A stretch of DNA of 35,573 bases from an uncultured Verrucomicrobiota bacterium (GTDB lineage Bacteria > Verrucomicrobiota > Verrucomicrobiia > Limisphaerales > UBA9464). The translations under genes were made by a program, and so were the position numbers. Numbering within the stretch: position 1 is the stretch's first letter; each line of letters starts with the position of its first letter. The stretch lies in NCBI GenBank assembly GCA_903907925.1, contig CAIVQB010000081.1, positions 1-35,573 on the forward strand. The letters are read 5' to 3'. The notes beneath the pieces are model-generated. The model made no database searches, was not told the origin of the DNA, and saw nothing but the letters and a program-made list of their open reading frames with translations. Positions 24,001 to 33,363 of this stretch are shown here, one piece after another.

Positions 24001-24321
24001 CCACGCCAGATTTTCCGCCGCGTCGGCGGGCTGTTCGAGCCACGGCGGCTGCCAACGGGCCGAGCGCACGAGGTGGGTCCGCGTGGCGAGATGGTTCGCG
24101 ATGGCCCGGGCCCCGTTGCCAGCCACTTCGGCATCCGCCGCGTGCAGTGTGACCAGCAGTTCACGTGCGTTGGAAAAGTTCTGCTGCTGGAGCTGCAGGC
24201 CGCGCACCGCAGGGAGATCGCTGGGCAGCAGATTGAAGATGTCGGCGTCGAAGCGCAGGCGGGCCAGCCCCACGACCAGCGGGATCGCGCACAACAACCA
24301 GAGCCAGCCGCGACGGTTCAT
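21040..24321 (-). CDS. MMPL/RND exporter fused to an LpxL/HtrB-type acyltransferase
   Basis: 1093 residues from ATG 24321. Residues 1-790 are an MMPL-type transporter: an N-terminal helix (LWLLCAIPLVVGLARL), a large periplasmic loop, helix bundles containing the GLTVDYGL segment of the RND fold, a second loop and a second bundle with LLLGSSVDSTIHV. From about residue 797 a separate lysophospholipid-acyltransferase domain follows, with the catalytic HLGNWE (H913, E918; HX4E). Aryl polyene clusters carry MMPL exporters and acyltransferases as separate genes; here one chain would couple lipid attachment to flipping across the inner membrane. 4-bp overlap with lolA; 19-base gap to the upstream lipoprotein gene. 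An ATG at 24408 would add 29 hydrophilic residues and is less likely. Confidence 0.87.
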   Translation of the reverse strand: MNRRGWLWLLCAIPLVVGLARLRFDADIFNLLPSDLPAVRGLQLQQQNFSNARELLVTLHAADAEVAGNGARAIANHLATRTHLVRSARWQPPWLEQPADAAENLAWLWLQQPPAEFAALATKLTATNLTTVLAAARETLATSLDPQELARRSYDPFGLTQLPVASAAGAGFDLGSGIFASADGTYRIIFVEPARERMNYREAGEWFSAVRAEVAQTVAALPNGAPDLHVSFTGGPAFLSEISGGMESDLKSSVFTTVLVIAGLFWLAHRSWRPLGWLIVALLLTLLLTLALGGLVFGTLNVVSLGFAAVLLGLTVDYGLVSYQEFVAAPDKSPAEIRHEVAPGIGYSAATTAGTFLLLGFAGLPGLAQLGVLTALGLLVGAGVMLFVFLPLVARRRPALASGSALVPVKKFPVGMFPTVAVVLAAIAVLAGRGTPRITASADPLRPRSSAAYDAMDELKLRLGRTNEPMWAVFSGRDEIAVARQLEAANAVLAAAKDRGEISSFDLPAGFWPRPDFAAINRPAALALAARGEEFRTQAEAAGFTVDALGLTRGLLAAWSRARLDPSSTWPTNSTAKWLVSQFAARDADGGWLALGVIQPTGNSDRTHAGLAASLPAGVLVTSWESLGASLLGHVARRVSLLMVLIALVLVGCLWLAFRRWREVALSFAALALSFSLLLALMTLIGWSWNLLSLVALPLLLGSSVDSTIHVQLALRRHGPDLRALWGTTGKALLLCAGANIAGFGSLAWSSNLGLASLDLVCAVGVGCVFVVCVGLLPAWWQILGGGQEDTSKPLRVSSLYGARIWRAGLKLGRMFPPVLAHGLARMAAAVYVFVRPSRFAVVVENLRPVLGDEAAARRAARRNFSEFARKLVDLWRYEAGGLSAEAVRSGSGWDHFAAAVSSGSGVLLVTPHLGNWEFGAPLLTRLGVRPLVLTAPEPGGLTEARVAARARQGVDTLVVGSDPFAFVEVIQRLQKGGVVALLVDRPPAPTRVGVELFGQPFAASIAAAELARASGCVVLPVCILRDAQGYRADALPPVAYDRAALGDRAARIAFTGRILRVFEPVIRQHPDQWFHFVPVWPEADGPVVTTRP

Positions 24322-24340
24322 GCGTGGACGCGGTGCGATC

Positions 24341-24841
24341 TCACGGGGTGACGCCCTCGAGGAATTCTCCCGTGCGTTCGTTGGAAAGCCGCCAGGTGCC
24401 GTCGGCACTCCGGTTCAGAGCCCAACTGCGTGCCCACGGGCCGTTTATCGGCGGCAGTTCGGTCAGGAGGAACCACGGGACCCGGTGGGTCGGAGTGTGA
24501 GTGCCGCCGAACCGGCCCGCTCGCAGCGGCGAGGAAAGGTTCCATCCGTTGGTCGCGACCTGCGCGGTGACGAGCGGCAGGGATTGCTTACTGAACTGCA
24601 CCAACCGCGAGCCATCGGGATGCGTCGCCACCAGCAGCTCGCCGATCAGCTCCGGGGCCTCGCGTTTCGGCCGCCAGACGGCTTGGGCCTCATGCACGGT
24701 CCAGCCGGGCGCAGCGAGATTCACCGGCGGCAGTTCCGGCCCGGCACAACCCGACACGCCGCCGGCCAGAACCAGCAGGACCGCGTTCAGAATACGTCGC
24801 CTCCCCTGATCGACCGGGAGGGAATGGCTCGGAACGTTCAC
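24341..24841 (-). CDS. ApeN/DUF3261-like lipoprotein
   Basis: 166 residues from GTG 24841, which overlaps the flavoprotein stop (GTGA). Signal peptide and lipobox VSGC (C32). The body (LIGELLVATHPDGSRLVQFS, later RVPWFLLTELP) is beta-rich and fits the small envelope lipoproteins (DUF3261 type) found beside the MMPL and LolA genes in aryl polyene clusters. I base the link on position and size as much as on sequence. It probably works with LolA in passing the lipid product to the outer membrane. Confidence 0.6.
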   Translation of the reverse strand: MNVPSHSLPVDQGRRRILNAVLLVLAGGVSGCAGPELPPVNLAAPGWTVHEAQAVWRPKREAPELIGELLVATHPDGSRLVQFSKQSLPLVTAQVATNGWNLSSPLRAGRFGGTHTPTHRVPWFLLTELPPINGPWARSWALNRSADGTWRLSNERTGEFLEGVTP

Positions 24842-26142
24842 GAAAGCGATCCGCCCGAGATCAGCGGAAAGTTGATCTTCGGCATGAACGGATATTTCGC
24901 CTGCACCTTCACCAACCAGAAGAAGGCGCGCATCCGCCACCGGAGCCGCCAGCCGCCTTCGAGCTCGCCGGCGAGGATGGCGTTGATGGCTGCCGCGATG
25001 TCCCACTTGGGCCGCGGCTCCATCAACACTTCCATGAAGGGCGTCGTGTAGAAGTTTTCCACCATCTCCCAGTAGATCCGCATGGCCGCGTTAATACGCC
25101 GTTCGTAGGCCGGGAAACGCGCCGAACCGTCGCCGTCGCCGCCGTTGGCCAACAGTTCCAGCACGGCCTCGGAGGCCAGTTTCGCGGAGAACATCGCGAT
25201 AAAGACGCCGCTGGAGAAAATCGGGTCGATGAACCCCGCGGCGTCGCCCACGCGCACCACCCGGGGCGACCAGAAGGTGCGATTGCGGTAGCTGAAGTCA
25301 CTGGTGACGTGCATCGGCGAGACGAGCTTTGCCTGGCGCATCCGGGCCGCCACCGACGGGTTGTTGTCCACGAAATGCTGGAAGACCTCCTCGGCCGGAC
25401 GCTTCGCGGCAGCGAGCTCGTCGCGGTCCATCACTAGCCCGACACTGACCTTGCTGGGCTTGGTTCCGTCACCCAGGGCAAGCGGGATCAGCCAGAACCA
25501 CTTTTTGTCCAACCGCACAATCACGGTGTCGCCCGCCGGTTTGCCGGGATCGAGCGCCACATTCTCGAAGTGGCCGAACACAGCGAGCTTCTTCAGCTTC
25601 GCGTTGAGCACCTTGAGGCCCTCCTGGTTGCCCGTTAAATTACCCCGACCCGAAGCGTCCACCAGGAAGCGCGCACGGCAGGTCGCCGCCACGCCCGCCT
25701 CGTCGCGGGCCTGCACGGTGACACCTTCGGCATCGGTGGTGGTGCGCTCAACCGTCACGCCCTCGCGCACGTCGGCGCCGGACTTCGTGGCGTGGCGCAG
25801 GAGGAGATCGTCAAACTTCGAGCGCTCGACCTGGAAGGCCTCGGTGTATTCCGTGAACCGACCGTCACGGAAAACAAATTTCAGCTCCTTCGAGGCGTTA
25901 CCCAGGTGAAACTGCGCGCCGTATTTGGGGGCGAAGCCGGCGGCCTGGATGGTCGGCATCAAGCCCAGTTCCTCAAAGATGGCCAGATTGTAGGGCAGCA
26001 GCGACTCGCCAATATGAAACCGGGGAAAGTGCTCCTTCTCCAGCAGCAGCACCCGGCGGCCCGCCCGAGCCAGAACCGTCGCAGCACAACTCCCGCCCGG
26101 TCCGCCGCCGATGACGATCACGTCGAACTCCGGTTGGTTCAT
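24838..26142 (-). CDS. FAD-dependent oxidoreductase of the tryptophan-halogenase / geranylgeranyl-reductase group
   Basis: 434 residues from ATG 26142. N-terminal FAD-binding GGGPGGSCAA (12-21), then GESLLPYNL typical of the halogenase/GGR branch, and VGDAAGFIDPIFSSGV as the second FAD motif. WFWLIP (215-220) matches the WxWxIP box associated with flavin halogenases, though related reductases also carry it. Halogenase-like flavoproteins are recurrent in xanthomonadin and flexirubin clusters. It may hydroxylate or halogenate the aromatic head group; no flavin reductase partner is visible here. It is the first gene of the five-gene minus-strand unit ending at the dehydratase. An upstream ATG (26202) is less likely. 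Confidence 0.82.
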   Translation of the reverse strand: MNQPEFDVIVIGGGPGGSCAATVLARAGRRVLLLEKEHFPRFHIGESLLPYNLAIFEELGLMPTIQAAGFAPKYGAQFHLGNASKELKFVFRDGRFTEYTEAFQVERSKFDDLLLRHATKSGADVREGVTVERTTTDAEGVTVQARDEAGVAATCRARFLVDASGRGNLTGNQEGLKVLNAKLKKLAVFGHFENVALDPGKPAGDTVIVRLDKKWFWLIPLALGDGTKPSKVSVGLVMDRDELAAAKRPAEEVFQHFVDNNPSVAARMRQAKLVSPMHVTSDFSYRNRTFWSPRVVRVGDAAGFIDPIFSSGVFIAMFSAKLASEAVLELLANGGDGDGSARFPAYERRINAAMRIYWEMVENFYTTPFMEVLMEPRPKWDIAAAINAILAGELEGGWRLRWRMRAFFWLVKVQAKYPFMPKINFPLISGGSLS

Positions 26143-26187
26143 GCTGACCAGTGTCCGCGAGGTGCAAGGGTGAAACAAGCCAATCGC

Positions 26188-26207
26188 CATGGGGGAAACC
26201 ACCCATG
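26188..26207. promoter_or_regulatory. Inverted repeat CATGGG - 8 nt - CCCATG upstream of the export operon
   Basis: Six-base arms 46 bases upstream of the flavoprotein ATG. It is the only clear repeat in the 169-base gap to the neighbouring gene. It may be an operator for the five-gene unit; the short arms make chance possible. Confidence 0.25.
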
Positions 26208-26311
26208 AACGGGAGAACCCATCAGCAGCAGTTCGGGATCATTCAGAAGAAGCCGTCCCGGATTGGTCTGAAAGCAGTCGGCAGTGCCCGAAAACCGGGA
26301 GCATCAAACGA

Positions 26312-28174
26312 TCACAAACTCGCGAGGCGACGGGTGAGGAGTTCGCGGAGTTTGGGAATCTTTATGGAGGGAAGCCAGTTCACGGCTTCGGTGGGGTGGG
26401 TGCCGACCCAGGGTTCGAGGGCGTACCAGATCATCAACGGCAGGTTTGGGTCCGATGCGTCATTGGCGTGGTCGACCAGGGCTTCCAACACCGGACGGCG
26501 GCGGTCCACCGCGACGCGTTGAAGCGCGCTCGCCAGGTAGAGTCGGACGACGGGTGAGATGTCGTTTCGGGCGAGGTTCGCGAACCGGTCGAGAATCGCG
26601 TCCGATGGGTTCCTGTCTTCCACCGACAACTGAACGGCCCAGGCGCGCAGGAATTCGTTCGGGTCGCCCAGCGCGCGCTCCAATCGGGTCGAATCCAAAG
26701 CACCGCAAGACTGCAGGGTCCACAAGGCGCGCAGGCGATGGAGTGGGTTGGATTCACGATCGAACATTTGCTCCAGCCGCCGCCGGTCTGCCGGCTCCAA
26801 TCCGCGCTCGGCCAACACCACCCGCGCCTGTCGCACCAGCCATTCGTTGGAGGAGCGTTGCATCTCCACGAGGCGGGAGGATTTCTCGGTCCACAGGTTG
26901 ATGGGTTTCGACCGGGCTTCGCCGTAAGCCACACGAAACAACCGTCCGTGCTCGCGGTCGGTGACGTCCACGTCGTGGCATTCGCCGGTGTCGGACCAGT
27001 CGATGAAGTAGATCGAGCCATCGGGTCCGTATTGAATGCTGACGCCCTTGAACCACGGGTCGTTGGCGAGCAGGAAGTCGGGATTGTGACGTGCGACGAG
27101 TCCGGATCCGCGGCGTTCGAGGCGGTCGTTGTTGATACGATGGCCGTGGGTGTTGCAGGCGAAGACGGTCCCGCGGTAGCGCGCGGGAAAGGAATTACCG
27201 AGATAAATCATGCAGCCGGCATGAGAATGGCCGCCGCCGGCCACGCTGTGGATCCCCTCGCCGCCGCGGGACTCGGTCCAGTCTCCCCCGCCCCAGTGCA
27301 GATGATCAGCGATGGTGGGCAGCAGTTCGAAGGTGTAAGCACCAGAGTCGTTGCCCCAATTCACGCGCGGATAATGTCCGCCGGGAATCACGTGCCAGAG
27401 GTGGGACACCACGTTGTTCGACATGACGAACTGGCCATTTTCGTCGTAGTCGAGTCCCCAGGGATTGGCGGTCCCCTCGGCGACTTTTTCAAAAACACCG
27501 GAGACCGGATGATAGCGCCAAACGCCCCGGTTGATGCGGACCCGTGCCGCCTCGGGGATTCCCGGCGCACCGATGGCGAGGTCGAAGATGGTTCCGTTGC
27601 ATCCGTACAGCCAGCCGTCGGGACCCCAGATCAAGGAAGTGGCGAGGTTATGGATTCCTTTGGCGCTCCATCCGTCCAATCGGATCTCCGGCGGTCCGGA
27701 AGGATGATCAGCACCGGGCTTCATCGGGAAAAAGAGAAGGTTCGGCGCATCCAGCACCCAGACGCCGCCCCGTCCAACCAGCACGCCGCTGAGGTAATGG
27801 AAACCTTCGGCAAACACCGTGCGCCGGTCGGCGTGGCCGTCGCCGTCCTTATCCCCAAAGATCACGATTCGATCCCGGCCGTTCGCCTGCCAGGTTGGGT
27901 AGGAATCGTTTTCAGCGACCCAGAGACGGCCCCGGGGATCAATCGTGAGGGCGATGGGTTGATGCACCTCGGGTTCGCCGGCGAACAGGGTGGCGTGGAA
28001 ACCGGCCGGCACCGTCATGGCGGCAGCGGCGCGATTCAACGGAAGGGGATTCCCCGGTTCCGAACGTTCGCGCTGATGCGGGTCGATTTCGTCAGCGAGC
28101 GCCGGAATCAGCATCAACGCACAACCGGCGACGATCGCGCAGAACTCAATGTGTGTTGAACGAAATGACAACAT
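26312..28174 (-). CDS. TIGR02604-like secreted beta-propeller and HEAT-repeat protein without CxxCH
   Basis: 620 residues with a signal sequence (about 1-27). Residues about 50-410 form the six-bladed propeller seen in the Pirellula/Verrucomicrobium 'membrane-bound dehydrogenase' N-terminal family: GFHATLFAGEPEVHQPIALT, LWVAENDSYP, GPDGWLYGCNGT, SVAGGGHSHAGCMIYLGN, IYFIDWSDTGECHD. Residues about 430-620 are HEAT-like helical repeats. Many relatives continue into a C-terminal c-type haem domain with CxxCH; this one ends after the repeats and has no CxxCH anywhere. It is probably periplasmic and of unknown substrate. The gene lies after the flavoprotein with a 169-base gap and is likely separate from the polyene pathway. 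Confidence 0.83.
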   Translation of the reverse strand: MLSFRSTHIEFCAIVAGCALMLIPALADEIDPHQRERSEPGNPLPLNRAAAAMTVPAGFHATLFAGEPEVHQPIALTIDPRGRLWVAENDSYPTWQANGRDRIVIFGDKDGDGHADRRTVFAEGFHYLSGVLVGRGGVWVLDAPNLLFFPMKPGADHPSGPPEIRLDGWSAKGIHNLATSLIWGPDGWLYGCNGTIFDLAIGAPGIPEAARVRINRGVWRYHPVSGVFEKVAEGTANPWGLDYDENGQFVMSNNVVSHLWHVIPGGHYPRVNWGNDSGAYTFELLPTIADHLHWGGGDWTESRGGEGIHSVAGGGHSHAGCMIYLGNSFPARYRGTVFACNTHGHRINNDRLERRGSGLVARHNPDFLLANDPWFKGVSIQYGPDGSIYFIDWSDTGECHDVDVTDREHGRLFRVAYGEARSKPINLWTEKSSRLVEMQRSSNEWLVRQARVVLAERGLEPADRRRLEQMFDRESNPLHRLRALWTLQSCGALDSTRLERALGDPNEFLRAWAVQLSVEDRNPSDAILDRFANLARNDISPVVRLYLASALQRVAVDRRRPVLEALVDHANDASDPNLPLMIWYALEPWVGTHPTEAVNWLPSIKIPKLRELLTRRLASL

Positions 28175-28221
28175 GCAACGCGGAGGACCGAATTCAGGGC
28201 CTTGCCACCAAGAAAGCCTCG

Positions 28222-28237
28222 CGGGATTTAAATCCCG
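28222..28237. promoter_or_regulatory. 16-bp perfect palindrome CGGGATTTAAATCCCG
   Basis: Located in the ~100-base gap between the helicase stop and the start of the TIGR02604-like gene (28174). It has no loop bases and no T-run, so it looks more like a protein-binding site than a terminator. Function unknown. Confidence 0.35.
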
Positions 28238-28276
28238 ATGCCAAGCGTCGAACGAAGCCCTTCAGCAATTCAAAAC

Positions 28277-29650
<1,374 letters not shown>

Positions 29651-29795
29651 GGACAATGAGCATACGATCCGCCATCCGCCCGGCACAGGATAAACGGGAG
29701 GGCGAATTGTCCCCTGGATTTCGGTGCTGGCGTGGAGAGGGCGACGTTCCGACTTTTCCCTGCTCATTTGCGGACAAATCCGCTTTGCTTCCCCG

Positions 29796-30872
29796 GTGCG
29801 TTCCGAAGTGCTCCGCAACGTCCGTCGTGTGGTCATCAAGCTGGGAACTGGGGTCCTGACCGATGCCCGGAAACGCCCGGACCCGATCCAATTCGCCCAA
29901 CTCGTGGCCCAGGTCGCGGCACTTCGCAGTGCCGGAACCGAGGTCGTGGTGGTGACCTCCGGCGCGGTGGGTGCCGGGATGGGAGTTCTCGGATTCGACA
30001 AGCGCCCGGGAACCCTGGCCGAACTCCAGGCCTGCGCCGCGGTCGGACAATCGCGGCTCATGGCGCTGTATGAGTCCCTGTTCCGGCCCTATGACCTGAA
30101 TGTGGCGCAGGTGTTGTTGACCCACGACGATCTCGCCGATCACACGCGGCATCTTAACGCCCGGAACACCCTGTTGACCCTGCTGAAGCGTGGCGTCGTT
30201 CCGGTCATCAACGAAAACGACGCGGTGTCGGTGACGGAACTCAAGTTCGGCGACAACGACCGTTTGTCCGCACTCGTGGCCAGCCTGTTGCCGGCAGATC
30301 TTCTGGTGATCCTCACCACCGCCGACGGATTGATCGAAGATTTCGGAACCCCGCAGGCCCGGTTGCTCTCCGTCATCGAAGGCATCGACGGCCGCGTGGA
30401 AGGAATGGCCGGCGGCACCACCAGCAGCACGGCGGTAGGCGGCATGGCCACCAAGATCCAGGCGGCCAAAATCGTTTTGCGCTCCGGCATTCCGCTGGTG
30501 ATTGCGTCGGGTCGCAACTTCGAGGGTCTTCGACGGATTCTTGCCGGCGAGGATGAGGGAACCCTGTTTGTTCCGGGAGCGGCCGGGCTGCCCAGCCGCA
30601 AGCGATGGATCGCCTTCTTCGATCGTCCCAAGGGCATCCTGACCGTCGACGACGGCGCGAAGGCAGCCCTCATCGACAACAAGAAGAGCCTGCTTGCACC
30701 GGGCGTGAAGTTGATCGAAGGGGATTTTCAAGCCGGCGACGTGGTGGCGGTGCGCGGCTCGGACGGAATCGATTTTGCCCGCGGGCTCTCCAGCGCGTCG
30801 GCCGAACAGATCCGCCGCGGCGAAACGCACCGGCAACAAGTGGTTCACCGGGACAACTTGGTAATCCTTTAA
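29796..30872 (+). CDS. proB: Glutamate 5-kinase with PUA domain
   Basis: 358 residues from GTG 29796. The amino-acid-kinase domain (1-~260) has VVIKLGTGVLT, VVTSGAVGAGMGVL, PVINENDAVS and FGDNDRLSA; GGMATKIQAAK is also conserved. The C-terminal ~85 residues form a PUA domain (GILTVDDGAKAAL to the end), as in Escherichia coli ProB. It phosphorylates glutamate in the first step of proline synthesis and is usually feedback-inhibited by proline. proA is not adjacent. The next gene, mazG, follows by 46 bases. Confidence 0.93.
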   Translation: MRSEVLRNVRRVVIKLGTGVLTDARKRPDPIQFAQLVAQVAALRSAGTEVVVVTSGAVGAGMGVLGFDKRPGTLAELQACAAVGQSRLMALYESLFRPYDLNVAQVLLTHDDLADHTRHLNARNTLLTLLKRGVVPVINENDAVSVTELKFGDNDRLSALVASLLPADLLVILTTADGLIEDFGTPQARLLSVIEGIDGRVEGMAGGTTSSTAVGGMATKIQAAKIVLRSGIPLVIASGRNFEGLRRILAGEDEGTLFVPGAAGLPSRKRWIAFFDRPKGILTVDDGAKAALIDNKKSLLAPGVKLIEGDFQAGDVVAVRGSDGIDFARGLSSASAEQIRRGETHRQQVVHRDNLVIL

Positions 30873-30918
30873 CTCACCGAAATTTACTCCCCGCGCAGCC
30901 CCAGATTTCCCGACGCCC

Positions 30919-31593
30919 ATGCCACGGCCTCCCTCCAGTTCGCTGACACCCATCCGGCGTCTCACGCAGATCATGTCGGCGCTCCGCGCTCCCGACGGAT
31001 GCCCGTGGGATCGCGAACAGGACCATCTATCGCTGCGCTGGCATGCGGTCGAGGAAGTGTACGAATTGATGGATGCGATCGAACAATCCGACGATGAAGA
31101 ACTGCTCGAGGAACTCGGGGACCTGCTGCTTCAGGTGGTGTTCCACGCCCAACTCGCGTCCGAACGCGGCAAGTTCGATTTCGACGCGATCTGCCGGCGT
31201 TTGACTGAAAAACTGATCCGACGTCATCCGCACGTTTTTGGCGAGGTGAAGGTGAAGGATGTTGATCAGGTCTGGGCCAACTGGGAACAGATCAAGCGCG
31301 CCGAGAAGGCGGGTTCAAAACACGAACGGAAGTCGGCGCTGGACGGGATTCCCAAGCATCTGCCGGCCTTGATGCGCGCACAGAAGTTGGTGAAAAAGGC
31401 GAAGAAGGCGGGACTGACCGCTGTCGCTCCGAAGAAGGTCAAATCATCCAAGACGGTGATCGCGGCTGACCTGTTTCGCCTCGCCGAACTCTGTCAAGCC
31501 AACGACTGGTCCGCGGAGGAACTGTTGCGGCAGGAAACCGCCAAGCGGGAACGTGTGTGGCGCAAAGCGGAGCGCGATTCGGCAAAGGGTTGA
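30919..31593 (+). CDS. mazG: Nucleoside triphosphate pyrophosphohydrolase MazG
   Basis: 224 residues. All-alpha NTP-pyrophosphatase: CPWDREQDHLSLRWHAVEEV, YELMDAI, then ELLEELGDLLLQVVFHA, which carry the EExxE and ExxD metal-binding acids. A C-terminal lysine-rich region with a second partial MazG-like part (ALMRAQKLVKKAKKAG, then RLAELCQANDWSAEELL) is typical of two-domain MazG. It hydrolyses dNTPs/NTPs to monophosphates and diphosphate, cleansing the nucleotide pool and affecting ppGpp. Likely co-transcribed with proB. Confidence 0.92.
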   Translation: MPRPPSSSLTPIRRLTQIMSALRAPDGCPWDREQDHLSLRWHAVEEVYELMDAIEQSDDEELLEELGDLLLQVVFHAQLASERGKFDFDAICRRLTEKLIRRHPHVFGEVKVKDVDQVWANWEQIKRAEKAGSKHERKSALDGIPKHLPALMRAQKLVKKAKKAGLTAVAPKKVKSSKTVIAADLFRLAELCQANDWSAEELLRQETAKRERVWRKAERDSAKG

Positions 31594-31628
31594 TTTCAAA
31601 CCACACAGCTCAACCGCCTAAAACCGCG

Positions 31629-32072
31629 ATGATCCTCGATCTCACCCGCCGCCTCATTTCGACACGCTTGTTCCGGCGGGATCTTGAGGCGTCGAATTCC
31701 TCGGATGTGATCCGATGGTGGGAGATGCGAAGAATCCCCTTCAATCTCATCGTCGGCTGTACCGGTCTCTTCACCGCTGCACTCCTGCTGCTGATGGTCG
31801 GAATCATGGAAAGACACCTGGGGGACCCGGACGAACCTCCAGCTTCTTTTTTCGTCGCGGTGTTCGTGGCCTTCGTTTACGGAATCGCCGCCAACCTGTG
31901 TTTCACCCTCGGGTGGGTTGCCGAGTTGTTGGCGAAACGTCTGTGGCCGGGCCGGTTGCCAGTGTTTGGTGAAGTCGCCTTTTTCATGGGAACGGTGTTC
32001 TCAGTCCTTTTGACACTGGTGCCCGCCGTTGTTTTTTGTGTCATGTTGCTGATTCGCCTGCTTCTCCGGTAG
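31629..32072 (+). CDS. Small hydrophobic membrane protein, unknown
   Basis: 147 residues from ATG 31629; a longer frame begins at 31557 inside mazG but adds only basic low-confidence sequence. Three to four membrane segments are evident (about 37-59, 73-98, 114-145) after a basic N-terminus containing RWWEMRRIPFNLIVG. I do not recognise a family. It lies 35 bases after mazG and may share its transcript. Confidence 0.6.
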   Translation: MILDLTRRLISTRLFRRDLEASNSSDVIRWWEMRRIPFNLIVGCTGLFTAALLLLMVGIMERHLGDPDEPPASFFVAVFVAFVYGIAANLCFTLGWVAELLAKRLWPGRLPVFGEVAFFMGTVFSVLLTLVPAVVFCVMLLIRLLLR

Positions 32073-32134
32073 GCCGCCTCCGGGATTGATCCCCGGCGAA
32101 TCCCGGTGGTTAATGGGGCTCCGTTGCCGACCCC

Positions 32135-33244
32135 ATGAACGATCCCCGCATTTCCAAACTCGCCGACCTGCTCATCAACTATTCCTGCGACCTTCAGAAG
32201 GGCGAGCGGATCCTGCTCGATCTGATCGATGTGCCGGATGAGATGGGTGTGGCGTTGATCCGGGCCGCGCGGGCGGCCGGGGCCATCCCGATCGCCGAGG
32301 CCCGTCATTCACGCCTGAGCCGTGAACTCCAGCGGGGAACCGACGACGCCCACGCAACCACGGTGCGCGACATCGAACTGGCCCGGATGAAGAAGATGCA
32401 GGCCTATATCGCGATCCGCGGGGCGCACAACGCCAGCGAATCCAGCGACGTGCCCGCCGACCGTCTCCAGCTTTACTCCAAGATTCTCCGGCCCGTGTTG
32501 AACCACCGGGTCAACAAGACCAAATGGTGCGTTCTGCGCTGGCCGACCCCGTCGATGGCCCAGGCGGCCAACATGAGCACCGAGGCGTTTGAAGATTTCT
32601 ATTTCGACGTCTGCACCATGGATTATCGGAAGATGGCGAAGTCGATGGAGCCGCTGACCAAACGGATGTCGTCGGCCGATGCCGTCCGCCTGGTCGCACC
32701 CAACACCAATCTCACCTTCAGCATCAAGGGCATTGGTGCAAAGCCCTGCGAGGGCACGCGCAACATTCCCGACGGTGAGGTCTTCTCCTGTCCGGTGAAG
32801 GATTCTGTGAACGGCGTGATCGCCTTCAATACGCCCACGCTGTATGCGGGGACCAAGTTCGAAAACATCCGACTGGAGTTCAAATCCGGCAAGATTGTGA
32901 AGGCCACCGGTTCCAACGAACGGCGGTTGAACGAGATTCTCGATACCGACGCCGGCGCCCGTTACATCGGCGAATTCAGCCTGGGGTTCAATCCGCACAT
33001 CCAGAATCCGATGTGTGACATTTTGTTCGACGAAAAGATCGCGGGTTCGCTGCACTTCACGCCCGGACAGGCCTACGAGGATTGCGACAACGGCAACCGG
33101 TCGGCGGTGCACTGGGACATGGTGTTGATCCAGCGGCCCGAATGGGGTGGCGGCGAAGTGTGGTTCGACGGTGAACTGATCCGGAAGGACGGCCGGTTCC
33201 TGCCGAAGGATCTCCTGGGGTTGAACCCAGAGAAGCTGCGGTAG
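32135..33244 (+). CDS. M29-family (thermophilic) metallo-aminopeptidase
   Basis: 369 residues. The C-terminal half holds the M29 metal ligands: E215 (NIPDGEVF), E280 ([12 protein letters not shown]), H307 ([11 protein letters not shown], with Y314), H326 and D328 (SAVHWDMVL). The N-terminal half has [19 protein letters not shown], the usual start of AmpS/AmpT-like enzymes. It removes N-terminal residues from peptides in the cytosol, working as a dimer with two cobalt or zinc ions. It stands alone, 62 bases after the small membrane-protein gene, with a palindromic element downstream. Confidence 0.9.
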   Translation: MNDPRISKLADLLINYSCDLQKGERILLDLIDVPDEMGVALIRAARAAGAIPIAEARHSRLSRELQRGTDDAHATTVRDIELARMKKMQAYIAIRGAHNASESSDVPADRLQLYSKILRPVLNHRVNKTKWCVLRWPTPSMAQAANMSTEAFEDFYFDVCTMDYRKMAKSMEPLTKRMSSADAVRLVAPNTNLTFSIKGIGAKPCEGTRNIPDGEVFSCPVKDSVNGVIAFNTPTLYAGTKFENIRLEFKSGKIVKATGSNERRLNEILDTDAGARYIGEFSLGFNPHIQNPMCDILFDEKIAGSLHFTPGQAYEDCDNGNRSAVHWDMVLIQRPEWGGGEVWFDGELIRKDGRFLPKDLLGLNPEKLR

Positions 33245-33363
33245 TTGGAGGGAGAACAACGAAGGCGGGAGGGCGTGGTTCCACCCGCGCCCCATTCAAT
33301 CGCGAACCAGAGGTGGAAATTCCACCGTTCTGCAACCCACGAACAGCGGCCACGTCACGCGCT

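Noticed and set aside
22867..24351. 494-codon plus-strand frame opposite the MMPL gene
   Set aside because: Gln/Arg/His-rich shadow frame typical of antisense GC-rich membrane-protein genes.
26738..28159. 473-codon plus-strand frame opposite the propeller gene
   Set aside because: Exact antisense of a gene with strong family motifs; no domain of its own.
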